22,865 nucleotides of DNA, taken from assembly GCA_024709185.1 (NCBI GenBank), contig JANJXE010000146.1, positions 1-22,865 of the forward strand, in the 5' to 3' direction. A program made the position numbers and the translations under genes. This document shows positions 15,982-22,067 of this stretch, in pieces (position 1 is the first letter of the stretch; each line of letters begins with the position of its first letter). Below the pieces are notes generated by a model, which was given only the letters and a program-made list of their open reading frames with translations, was not told where the DNA came from and did no database searches. This DNA comes from Paludibacter sp. (lineage in GTDB: Bacteria > Bacteroidota > Bacteroidia > Bacteroidales > Paludibacteraceae).

Positions 15982-17018
15982 CGCTTGATATTGTTCGTAA
16001 GTTCCTGAGTCAACTCAGTGAGATTCACCGAAGCACAACCTATGCGTTCGTCGGCAGCTCCGTAGTAGATGTACAACCGGTCGCCAAACAAGGCAGTGCC
16101 GGTAGGAAAAACAACGTTGTTGACTTCCCCCTGGCGTTCCCACATATATTCGGGCGAAAACAGAGGATAAGGCAAGCGTGCAAGTTCAATGGCAGGATTT
16201 TTAAGGTCCAGTAATGCGGCACAGGCCGAATATACAAGGCCACGGGCAGTAGATTCAACACCGTGGTAGATAAGCACCCACCCGGCTGCAGTTTCGATGG
16301 GCGGGCAGCCACTGCCGATGTAATCCGATTCGTGCTTGTAGAGGGGATCCATCACAATATGCTGGTGGAAATCGGGGAAATATGCTTTCCAGTACTCTTT
16401 GGTTAGTTCGTCGAGATTGGTTACCGATGCCAGTTGAATACCGGGGCGAATGCGATGCAGAAATACTAGTTTCCCATCGATACGCCGGGGGAAGAATACC
16501 ACATTTTTATCCCAGAGCATCATCTTTTTATCGGGGTCGGCTTCCTGGTAATAAAATTTATGATTGCGGTAGTAGTTTTCGTTTACCTTGCCGTTTTTCT
16601 CGGCCCAATATACAAACTTCGAATAAGTGATAGGCGGAACTAACAGACCGTTTTTCTTAAATTTCTTGAGGTCTTTCGAAGTAGCCAGTGCCCCGCGGGC
16701 GTTGATGCCATCATACCCTGTATACGACATATAAAACAAATCGTCGATTTTCACGATGCGGGCATCCTCCACACCTTGTGTTTCGTAGTCGAGTTCGGGT
16801 ACCATAAACGGTATATCCCACCTTTCGGCCACGTACAAAGGGCCATCGAGGCGGGCATATCCCAGGGTGGAATGATTGCCCGTGCTCACAGCGCGGTAGA
16901 AAATATGGACACTGTCACCGTCTTTAATGATCGCGGGATTGAGTACGCCTGCATTTTCAAATTCGAAATCGCGTTTTTCGAGCAGAATACCTTCTTTTTT
17001 AACTTTCAGGATTGGCAT
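15978..17018 (-). CDS. GH130-family beta-mannoside phosphorylase-like protein
   Basis: A 346-residue five-bladed beta-propeller enzyme of glycoside hydrolase family 130, whose members mostly phosphorolyse beta-mannosides to mannose-1-phosphate. Visible family features: NPAIIKDGDSVHIFYRAV near the N-terminus, QGVEDARIVKIDD with D85 as the likely general acid, FFPRRIDGKLVFLHRI, GSGCPPIETAAGWVLIYHG, and YYGAADERIGCAS near the C-terminus. No signal peptide, so it is cytoplasmic. I chose the ATG at 17018, one base after the stop of the small lipoprotein gene (TAACATG); the frame stays open to 17087 but would overlap that gene. The pairing with a GT4-toroid gene suggests making and breaking a mannose-containing oligosaccharide or glycan. 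Linkage and subfamily cannot be told by eye. Confidence 0.85.
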   Translation of the reverse strand: MPILKVKKEGILLEKRDFEFENAGVLNPAIIKDGDSVHIFYRAVSTGNHSTLGYARLDGPLYVAERWDIPFMVPELDYETQGVEDARIVKIDDLFYMSYTGYDGINARGALATSKDLKKFKKNGLLVPPITYSKFVYWAEKNGKVNENYYRNHKFYYQEADPDKKMMLWDKNVVFFPRRIDGKLVFLHRIRPGIQLASVTNLDELTKEYWKAYFPDFHQHIVMDPLYKHESDYIGSGCPPIETAAGWVLIYHGVESTARGLVYSACAALLDLKNPAIELARLPYPLFSPEYMWERQGEVNNVVFPTGTALFGDRLYIYYGAADERIGCASVNLTELTQELTNNIKR

Positions 17019-17019
17019 G

Positions 17020-17244
17020 TTATCGTTTTTTTGCTTTTTTGCTACCCCTGGTCTCAGGATGCGATTTTTTATGGTTCTCTTTTTCAATCACATACACAGT
17101 ATGATGATGTTTTTTTTGTTTGTACCACCCCAGGTGCCGACCATTGTCGGAACGAAGTTCGTAACGTCTCGCAGTACAGGATGTAACAGTTGACCCCAAC
17201 AAGCAAATTAATATAAATAGAACTGTAATTCTCAGGGGTTTCAT
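17020..17244 (-). CDS. Small, strongly basic lipoprotein of unknown function
   Basis: A 74-residue protein with a lipoprotein signal: basic MKPLR, hydrophobic ITVLFILICLLG, then lipobox VTSC, leaving a mature part of about 52 residues. The mature part starts CTARRYELRSDNGRHLGWYKQ and ends in a very basic, His/Lys-rich tail (KQKKHHH, ENHKKSHPETRGSKKAKKR). I favour the ATG at 17244 because it gives a standard signal peptide; an ATG at 17265 would add seven residues. It begins the lipoprotein-GH130-GT4 operon and is one base from the GH130 start. I do not recognise the family; a role in binding LPS, peptidoglycan or polyanions would be a guess. Confidence 0.7.
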   Translation of the reverse strand: MKPLRITVLFILICLLGSTVTSCTARRYELRSDNGRHLGWYKQKKHHHTVYVIEKENHKKSHPETRGSKKAKKR

Positions 17245-17328
17245 TAGTTGGGTTGCATTTCTCATACGATGTTTAATTTAGTAATGAATAATCAGTGATG
17301 GCTTTTTTGTTGAGACTTTTCAATACTA

Positions 17329-17394
17329 CAAAGGTGCACTGATAAGCAACGCTTTATATTACACAGTAATAAATTAAAGTTACATGTTTCACTG
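17329..17394 (-). promoter_or_regulatory. Promoter P2 of the lipoprotein-GH130-GT4 operon
   Basis: The -7 element is CACCTTTG (17336-17329). The distal box CAGTGAAACATGTAA (17394-17380) and a weaker proximal box ending CTGTGTAA (17366-17359) start 21 bp apart, and the proximal one ends 22 bp from the -7 element. The distal box overlaps the stop of the AI-2E-type gene. Its sequence is nearly the same as at P1 over about 24 bp. Confidence 0.65.
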
Positions 17395-18486
17395 ATTTGT
17401 TTTCTTTTTCGAAGATTTAATCTTCAGCAATCCGATGGCCGGCATGGTATCACCGAGCAGAAACCCAATGGGCTTGAGAGGTTCGATATGATCGCAGATG
17501 ACTTTGATAATGGCTGTCAGCGGAATGGATAGAAACATACCTGAGATTCCCCATAATGCGCCACCAGCCAATACCACTACGATGGAAACCAATGCGTTAA
17601 TTCTGACCTTGGAGGCTACGATTTTAGGTACGATGTAATTATTGTCGATGAGTTGGACGGTGTAATAAACTCCGATTACATAGAGCACAAACCAGGGCGA
17701 GTCTTTGGTTGCCAGGGCAATCATCATGGGCATGGCTACCGCTATCAGTCCACCGATATAGGGGATCAGGTTAAGCAAGGCTCCCAGTATACCTATAAGT
17801 ATCGCATAATCAATTCCAAGAATAAGAAGTCCGGCTGAGTTGAGAATGGCCACTAGTACTACTTCGATAACCAACCCTACCAGGTAGCGCTGTACTACCG
17901 ATTTGGTCTGGCTGATAATCACCGTCACCTGATTTTGTCGACCGGCATTAAACAAGCGGTGAATAAAGTCGATCAGGAGAGGTTTGTAATACAGGATAAG
18001 AAAAACATAAACAGGGATAAGAAAGATAATGACCATGCTACTTCCCACTGAAAGCAGGGTTTGTCCGATGGCCGAACTGCTGTTGTCGAGTAATTCGGTT
18101 TTAGTTTCAGCAATCCAGGCATTTACTTTTACATCGCTGATATCCAGGAATCCCGGCAGCCATTGAATTGCCTGGTTTGCCAGGTTCGTAAATTTTTCAA
18201 CAATAAGGGGCCACGATTTGCTGAACAAGCTCAATTGAGAATACATAAACAGTGCTATGGCGGCGATTACGATTACCGACAGAAGCAAGGTGATTAAAAT
18301 GGCGATGATTCGATTGATTTTTTTTCGTTCGAAGAAGCAAACCATCGGGTGGAGTAAAATAGCGATCACCGTTCCGAAAATCAGGGGAAGCAACAGTCCC
18401 TGACCAATGTATAGCATGGAAATCAGAAAATACATTCCGGCACACAACAGGGATGCTTTAGCGTAAAAAGGCAGTTTCAGTAGCAT
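17389..18486 (-). CDS. AI-2E family transporter (PerM/YhhT-like permease)
   Basis: A 365-residue inner-membrane protein of the AI-2 exporter family, whose real substrates are mostly unknown and which includes ion antiporters. Two N-terminal hydrophobic helices (about 8-50), a helix at 58-84, a soluble loop (about 85-140) rich in Lys, Trp and Asp, then at least four more membrane helices. Conserved signatures are visible: YLVGLVIEVVLVAILNSAGLLILGI, ALLNLIPYIGGLIAV, and QLIDNNYIVPKIVASKVRINAL (the family's D-N-x-[ILV]-[ILV]-x-P-x-[ILV]-x-[GS]). The length is normal. It follows the envelope operon after a terminator and has no clear TAnnTTTG element, so it may rely on read-through. It shares its final codons and flank (AATCAGTGAAA) with the glycosyltransferase gene. 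Confidence 0.9.
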   Translation of the reverse strand: MLLKLPFYAKASLLCAGMYFLISMLYIGQGLLLPLIFGTVIAILLHPMVCFFERKKINRIIAILITLLLSVIVIAAIALFMYSQLSLFSKSWPLIVEKFTNLANQAIQWLPGFLDISDVKVNAWIAETKTELLDNSSSAIGQTLLSVGSSMVIIFLIPVYVFLILYYKPLLIDFIHRLFNAGRQNQVTVIISQTKSVVQRYLVGLVIEVVLVAILNSAGLLILGIDYAILIGILGALLNLIPYIGGLIAVAMPMMIALATKDSPWFVLYVIGVYYTVQLIDNNYIVPKIVASKVRINALVSIVVVLAGGALWGISGMFLSIPLTAIIKVICDHIEPLKPIGFLLGDTMPAIGLLKIKSSKKKTNQ

Positions 18487-18507
18487 GGGATGTTTTTTTA
18501 AGAAAGT

Positions 18508-18552
18508 AAAAAAACGATGAAGTTGCAGAGTTACCCGGCATCTTCATCGTTT
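18508..18552 (-). terminator. Terminator after the envelope operon
   Basis: AAACGATGAAG at 18512-18522 pairs with CTTCATCGTTT at 18542-18552; inner bases partly extend the stem. On the minus strand it is followed by seven T and lies about 55 bp after the stop of the beta-barrel gene at 18608. A looser T-run at 18553-18567 could also make it work on the plus strand, where there is no gene to end. Confidence 0.8.
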
Positions 18553-18607
18553 AAAGTAGTTTTTTTACAACTCTACACCGGAATGTCAGGCGCAGGTAGC
18601 AGTATGA

Positions 18608-19108
18608 TTACAAGCGGAATGTGAGTCCCAGCTTGCCACCACTGAAGGCATTGCCTCCTCCGAATTCCAGATTGATACCTGCGCGGTTCGAGAAGTAGTA
18701 GCGGGTACCAATTTGACCGCCAAATCCAAGTCCCGAGCTACGATCGCCTACATATCCATCGGGCGACGACCAGATGTAGAAACCCAGATTGGGCCCTGCA
18801 TATAAATCCCAACGGGGCGAAATACCCAGGAGAGAATTAAAATGGTAGTTGGCATTTCCCGAAATACCAATGATGTTGTGGTTGTAGTAGTTGTCGTGCC
18901 AGTTTTCGCGGTAAGCCCTGAACGAAGCTTCAGCTCCCAGGGTGATATTGCGGGTAATGCCATGATCGAATCCTATGTAAACAGGAATACCTGAGGTTGA
19001 CAAACCTACGCCAAGGTTCAACTGTGAAGTGCCAACATACAAACGGTTCTGACTAAAAGCAAGGCTAGTGATAAGTACAACAGCCAGTGTTAAAATAATT
19101 TTCTGCAT
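18608..19108 (-). CDS. Small outer-membrane beta-barrel protein
   Basis: A 166-residue protein with a clear signal peptide (MQKIILTLAVVLITSLAFSQ, cleaved after FSQ), followed by about eight amphipathic strands with alternating aromatic residues (NLGVGLSTSGIPVYIGFDHG, ITLGAEASFRAY, DLYAGPNLGFYIWS, GFGGQIGTRYYFS) and a terminal strand GGKLGLTFRL. The size and strand count suit an OmpX/OmpW-like eight-stranded barrel. It is the last gene of the probable envelope operon, 17 bp after the lipoprotein gene, and is followed by a strong terminator. No specific function can be read from the sequence. Confidence 0.85.
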   Translation of the reverse strand: MQKIILTLAVVLITSLAFSQNRLYVGTSQLNLGVGLSTSGIPVYIGFDHGITRNITLGAEASFRAYRENWHDNYYNHNIIGISGNANYHFNSLLGISPRWDLYAGPNLGFYIWSSPDGYVGDRSSGLGFGGQIGTRYYFSNRAGINLEFGGGNAFSGGKLGLTFRL

Positions 19109-19125
19109 ACGATTTTAATTAATGA

Positions 19126-19578
19126 TTATTTTTTGATATTTAAGTAATCAGTGGTCAATATTACATCTGGAAAGGAAGGATACTGAACGCCGGGATCGTT
19201 TTCGGCAGTGATCACAATTTTCACGGGTTTTGAGCTTGATAAAGTTTCGAACGAAGCATTCAGGTTTTTAGGCATAAAATCTTCGTTACTGTTTATCTGT
19301 CCCAGGTTGCGAGAGCTGTTGTCGTCGAGTACCACCCACACTACATAAGCGTTGCGTGGAGGAGTCAGACGCGTGGAAGGTGAGAGATTAGAAATCTCAA
19401 TCTTGATTACATAATTATTGTTCTTATCCTTTTTTATTTCAACAGTTCCCTGGGCAGCAGGCACTACAGATGAAGTTAAAAAATGGGAACGTACAGCACA
19501 AGAGCTCATCGTTACGACGAGGATAAGTCCTGCTAATACAGCAATACTCATGAAAGGAAAACGTTTTGTTGATTTCAT
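19126..19578 (-). CDS. Lipoprotein of unknown function
   Basis: A 150-residue lipoprotein: signal segment MSIAVLAGLILVVTMSSC with lipobox MSSC, the lipidated Cys being residue 27. The mature part has SVVPAAQGTVEIKKDKN, then an immunoglobulin-like stretch of beta strands (NYVIKIEISNLSPSTRL, NAYVVWVVLDD, SSKPVKIVITAEND, DVILTTDYLNI). The pattern resembles small Bacteroidota lipoproteins that accompany YtxH and holin-like genes, but I cannot name a family. An ATG at residue 10 would also keep the signal peptide. The gene lies between two short intergenic gaps (28 and 17 bp), so it belongs to the operon. Confidence 0.75.
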   Translation of the reverse strand: MKSTKRFPFMSIAVLAGLILVVTMSSCAVRSHFLTSSVVPAAQGTVEIKKDKNNNYVIKIEISNLSPSTRLTPPRNAYVVWVVLDDNSSRNLGQINSNEDFMPKNLNASFETLSSSKPVKIVITAENDPGVQYPSFPDVILTTDYLNIKK

Positions 19579-19606
19579 TTTTTGGAGAATTTAGTGGTTT
19601 ATTAAT

Positions 19607-20038
19607 CTATTCCTGGTCTTTTTCTGTTTCTTTTTTTCGGTTAAATAAGGTCGTCAATCCGGCTATCATACTGAATAAGTTATTGTCGACTATCATTGTG
19701 GTGAATCGTTCCACCATGATTGAGCTTAAATAGCCTTTGATGCTGCGGTGTTTGCCTAGTATGAGGTTGGTTATCAAGTTAATGATAAGGGTAATGCCCG
19801 ATTTAGCCAACTCGGCAGGGCGGTCGTGATTGGTGGCTGCTTTAAACAGCGAAACAAGGTTGAGGCTGGTTATAAGGCTATGAAACGAGTCCTTAAGAAC
19901 CAGTTCCTGATAATCTCTTTCCAGGTGCAGCACCGATAGCTGACTTTCCAGTTGAGAGTAATTGGTGATGGTGAAAGTATCAGGCCCGGTTGAATAATAG
20001 CCTTGATTAGTCGATTCCATATCGTTGGTTGAGCTCAT
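19607..20038 (-). CDS. Hypothetical protein in the envelope operon
   Basis: A 143-residue protein that I do not recognise. The N-terminal 35 residues are polar and look disordered (STNDMESTNQGYYSTGPD). The middle is helical, with YQELVLKDSFHSLITSLNLVSLFKAATNH, then a hydrophobic segment at about 77-95 (AKSGITLIINLITNLILGKH), a second amphipathic region and a charged tail (NRKKETEKDQE). No signal peptide. It could be a peripheral or single-span inner-membrane protein working with the holin-III-like protein encoded 35 bp upstream. Codon use and spacing support a real gene. Confidence 0.65.
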   Translation of the reverse strand: MSSTNDMESTNQGYYSTGPDTFTITNYSQLESQLSVLHLERDYQELVLKDSFHSLITSLNLVSLFKAATNHDRPAELAKSGITLIINLITNLILGKHRSIKGYLSSIMVERFTTMIVDNNLFSMIAGLTTLFNRKKETEKDQE

Positions 20039-20073
20039 GGGTTGCTTTTTTTAAGTAGTGGGTCGAAAATCCA

Positions 20074-20424
20074 TCAGGATTTGGGCTGTGAAAGTATTCT
20101 TCTGATAATTTTATTGCGCATTGGCTTTTCAATTAGTATCTTTCTTCCTGTAAAAAGAACTACTGCGAGTAACAAATAAAATGCTGCTACGATGGCAAAA
20201 CCGGAGTAAGTATCGCCCAGCAATGCTGAAAGGTATAATCCAAGCCCGATGCTCAACGTAACTACCAGTAGAAATACGGTTGTGCCAACAAGTAATGTGC
20301 TGACTACCGAGGCGCCGATTGTTGAAGCCTGTTTGGTCGATTCAAGCTTTAAAATCGCGATGTTCAACAGCAAATACTGTTTCACACTGTCGGTTAACTC
20401 TTCGATTCTTTTAATTTCCGGCAT
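20074..20424 (-). CDS. Holin-superfamily-III-like (DUF1469) membrane protein
   Basis: A 116-residue inner-membrane protein: a helical N-terminus (EELTDSVKQYLLLNIAILKLESTKQAS), two transmembrane helices (about 38-66 and 75-95, joined by LGDTYSG) and a basic C-terminus (RNKIIRRILSQPKS). This is the layout of the protein family listed as phage holin superfamily III/DUF1469. Chromosomal members in Bacteroidota are usually not phage genes; they occur beside YtxH-like genes and are thought to be linked to the envelope or stress. There is no phage gene in this window. Its role is unknown. Confidence 0.75.
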   Translation of the reverse strand: MPEIKRIEELTDSVKQYLLLNIAILKLESTKQASTIGASVVSTLLVGTTVFLLVVTLSIGLGLYLSALLGDTYSGFAIVAAFYLLLAVVLFTGRKILIEKPMRNKIIRRILSQPKS

Positions 20425-20477
20425 AGGAGCGGCGTTTGGTGAATTGTTTTATAATGATGGAAAATAACCGAACCCTA

Positions 20478-20485
20478 CAAAGGTG
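20478..20485 (-). promoter_or_regulatory. Possible internal -7 element before the holin-III-like gene
   Basis: CACCTTTG on the minus strand, 53 bp before the ATG at 20424 and in the gap after the YtxH-like gene. It is identical to the -7 elements of P1 and P2, but the paired 21-bp boxes are absent, so any promoter here is weaker or differently controlled. Confidence 0.35.
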
Positions 20486-20511
20486 TAAGGTTTGGCTTTT
20501 TCCTTTTTTTA

Positions 20512-20802
20512 CTACCTGTGGTTTTTAATCGCGTCTTCGGTTTTGTGTTTTACGTTTTCGTAAACTTCTTCCACTTTGTCCTTAACTGCGTTTTCCAAAT
20601 CATCGGCTTGTTTGCGAAGAGCTGCGGCTTCGTCGGTCACCTTTTTCTTTGCATCATTGGCAAGGTCTTTCGCTCCTTCGAATAAGTTGCTGCGCGTTTT
20701 GCTTCCCTTATCGGGTGCAAATAAAATTCCGAGTGCTGCTCCGGCTAATGCGCCGACTACCAATGCACCCACTAGTTTTCCTGTGTCGTTTAAATTGTCC
20801 AT
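20512..20802 (-). CDS. YtxH domain-containing protein
   Basis: A 96-residue protein with one N-terminal glycine/alanine-rich membrane helix (LVGALVVGALAGAALGILFAP), the YtxH signature ending FAPDKGSKTRSNL, then a long charged helix or coiled coil (about 38-96) rich in Lys, Glu and Ala. YtxH-like proteins are general-stress or stationary-phase proteins in other bacteria, anchored in the membrane, with unknown activity. It lies 49 bp after the beta-barrel gene and is probably in the same operon from promoter P3. Confidence 0.88.
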   Translation of the reverse strand: MDNLNDTGKLVGALVVGALAGAALGILFAPDKGSKTRSNLFEGAKDLANDAKKKVTDEAAALRKQADDLENAVKDKVEEVYENVKHKTEDAIKNHR

Positions 20803-20851
20803 CTTGTTTATTTGTTTTTAGGTAAATGAATGGTTTGTTGTATAAGTCAGA

Positions 20852-21523
20852 TTAAAATCGATAGCCCAGGGTTACCTGAACCAGGCGGTTTTTGTAGCGT
20901 GGAGTGGTGGAGGTGCCATCGCCCTTGTTGTTCAGAATGTCCCAGCCTCCGCGTGCACTCAGCACTAAATGGCTCAGGTTAAGATCGAAACCACCGGAGA
21001 GACCCAGGGTGTTTTTGCCCAGATTTTCGTTTTCGAAATGTTCTTCGCGGTTAATATCGCCCAAAGCGGTGTGCAAAAAGTATTTCTGACTGATAAGATA
21101 GGAGTATTGAGGGCCCAGTACCAGGGTGAACATAGGGCCGGCTTTAAAAGCCAATAGAAGTGGCACGTCGATAAAATTAGTTGTGCGGATGTAATTGTAT
21201 TCGCTGCCCAGTACTGAACCCGATCCCTGGTATCCCTTTTGCGAAAACATCACTTCAGGATGAAAGCCAAGAACCGAACCAAGGGGGATTTGGAAGAATG
21301 CCCCTGCTGCCAGTCCCAATTTTGCATCGGCATCGAACTCTTCACCTTCTGCATCGTATACGTTAGAGAGATTTGCTCCAGCCTTAAGTCCCATCGAGAT
21401 TCGGGTGCTGAAATCAGCTGAGTTGTGACTTGTGTCCCAATTGCTGTTACCTTGAGCGAAAATGCCGGCCGGAAATACAAGCCAGAAAGCGAGAAAAAGA
21501 AATTGTAAACTACGTTTTTTCAT
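20852..21523 (-). CDS. Porin-family outer-membrane beta-barrel protein
   Basis: A 223-residue protein with a signal peptide (FLFLAFWLVFPAGIFAQ, cleaved after FAQ) and a barrel of the OMP_b-brl_2 type: GLKAGANLSNVYD at the first strand, AAGAFFQIPLGSVLGFHPEVMFSQKGYQ, FIDVPLLLAFKAG, VLGPQYSYLISQK and a terminal strand RLVQVTLGYRF with the C-terminal Phe. This family is very common in Bacteroidota; ligands are unknown. It is the first gene of the proposed envelope operon, with promoter P3 upstream. Confidence 0.88.
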   Translation of the reverse strand: MKKRSLQFLFLAFWLVFPAGIFAQGNSNWDTSHNSADFSTRISMGLKAGANLSNVYDAEGEEFDADAKLGLAAGAFFQIPLGSVLGFHPEVMFSQKGYQGSGSVLGSEYNYIRTTNFIDVPLLLAFKAGPMFTLVLGPQYSYLISQKYFLHTALGDINREEHFENENLGKNTLGLSGGFDLNLSHLVLSARGGWDILNNKGDGTSTTPRYKNRLVQVTLGYRF

Positions 21524-21561
21524 TTTATACAGGGATAATTTTTGACAGTATTGTCACCCTG

Positions 21562-21627
21562 CAAAGATGAAGGTTTTTGGTGCTTAAAATTTTACATAAT
21601 TCATGAAGAATGTTACAAGATTCACAG
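21562..21627 (-). promoter_or_regulatory. Promoter P3 of the envelope operon with two 21-bp-spaced boxes
   Basis: The -7 element is CATCTTTG (21569-21562), 38 bp before the ATG. Proximal box TCATGAATTATGTAA (21606-21592) and distal box CTGTGAATCTTGTAA (21627-21613) start 21 bp apart. The proximal box ends 22 bp from the -7 element, as at P1 and P2. A further TTACA begins at 21630, inside the stop of the receiver gene. Confidence 0.65.
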
Positions 21628-21629
21628 TT

Positions 21630-22067
21630 TTACATGCGTTCCATATACCAGCTAAGTTGCTTTTGAAGCTTTTTAGTTTCAAAAATGGTGGTAATTATTT
21701 TTTGCAACCGTAAAAAGGCTGTTTCGCTTTTCACAACATAATCGAAGGCCGCGTGGTGCATGCAGTTTATCGCAACGTTTATTTTATCCTGAGCCGAAAG
21801 CATCACTACAGGAATTTCGGGGTTATAAGCTTTTATTTTATCAAGTGTTTCAATGCCATTCATAACATCCCTTTCCACTCCATCGAGCAGATAGTCGAGT
21901 ATAATAATATCGGGCTTGTGCGACAAATTTTCAATGCATAGTTCGCCGGTGGCATAGGTTTCAATATTGAAATCACCGTGTTCGTGGAATTCTATTTCGA
22001 GTAATCTCAAAAATACTGCATCATCATCCACTAAAAAAATCAACAGTTTATTATTTTTCATTTTCAT
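21630..22067 (-). CDS. Stand-alone receiver-domain response regulator
   Basis: A 145-residue single-domain receiver. The acidic pocket is in LVDDD (about 13-16), the phosphoacceptor D58 in IIILDYLLDG, the switch Ser S91 in VVMLSAQD and the conserved Lys K113 in DYVVKSE. The short tail (about 125-145, KKLQKQLSWYMERM) carries no DNA-binding or enzyme domain. It overlaps the kinase gene by 17 bp, so the pair is translationally coupled and probably one signalling unit. The ATG at 22061 (third residue) is an equally possible start. It could act as a phosphate sink, relay intermediate or protein-interaction switch. Confidence 0.9.
   Translation of the reverse strand: MKMKNNKLLIFLVDDDAVFLRLLEIEFHEHGDFNIETYATGELCIENLSHKPDIIILDYLLDGVERDVMNGIETLDKIKAYNPEIPVVMLSAQDKINVAINCMHHAAFDYVVKSETAFLRLQKIITTIFETKKLQKQLSWYMERM

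Noticed and set aside
17019..17087. Upstream start of the GH130 reading frame
   Set aside because: It would overlap the lipoprotein gene in another frame and add a Lys/Arg-rich segment not typical of GH130; TAACATG at 17018 is a better coupled start.
20074..20424. Prophage remnant suggested by the holin-like gene
   Set aside because: There are no lysin, tail, capsid or integrase genes nearby; chromosomal DUF1469 proteins are common in Bacteroidota.
20478..20530. Fourth member of the P1-P3 promoter set
   Set aside because: The CACCTTTG element is present, but only an off-register TTACT is found at the proximal position and nothing at the distal one.
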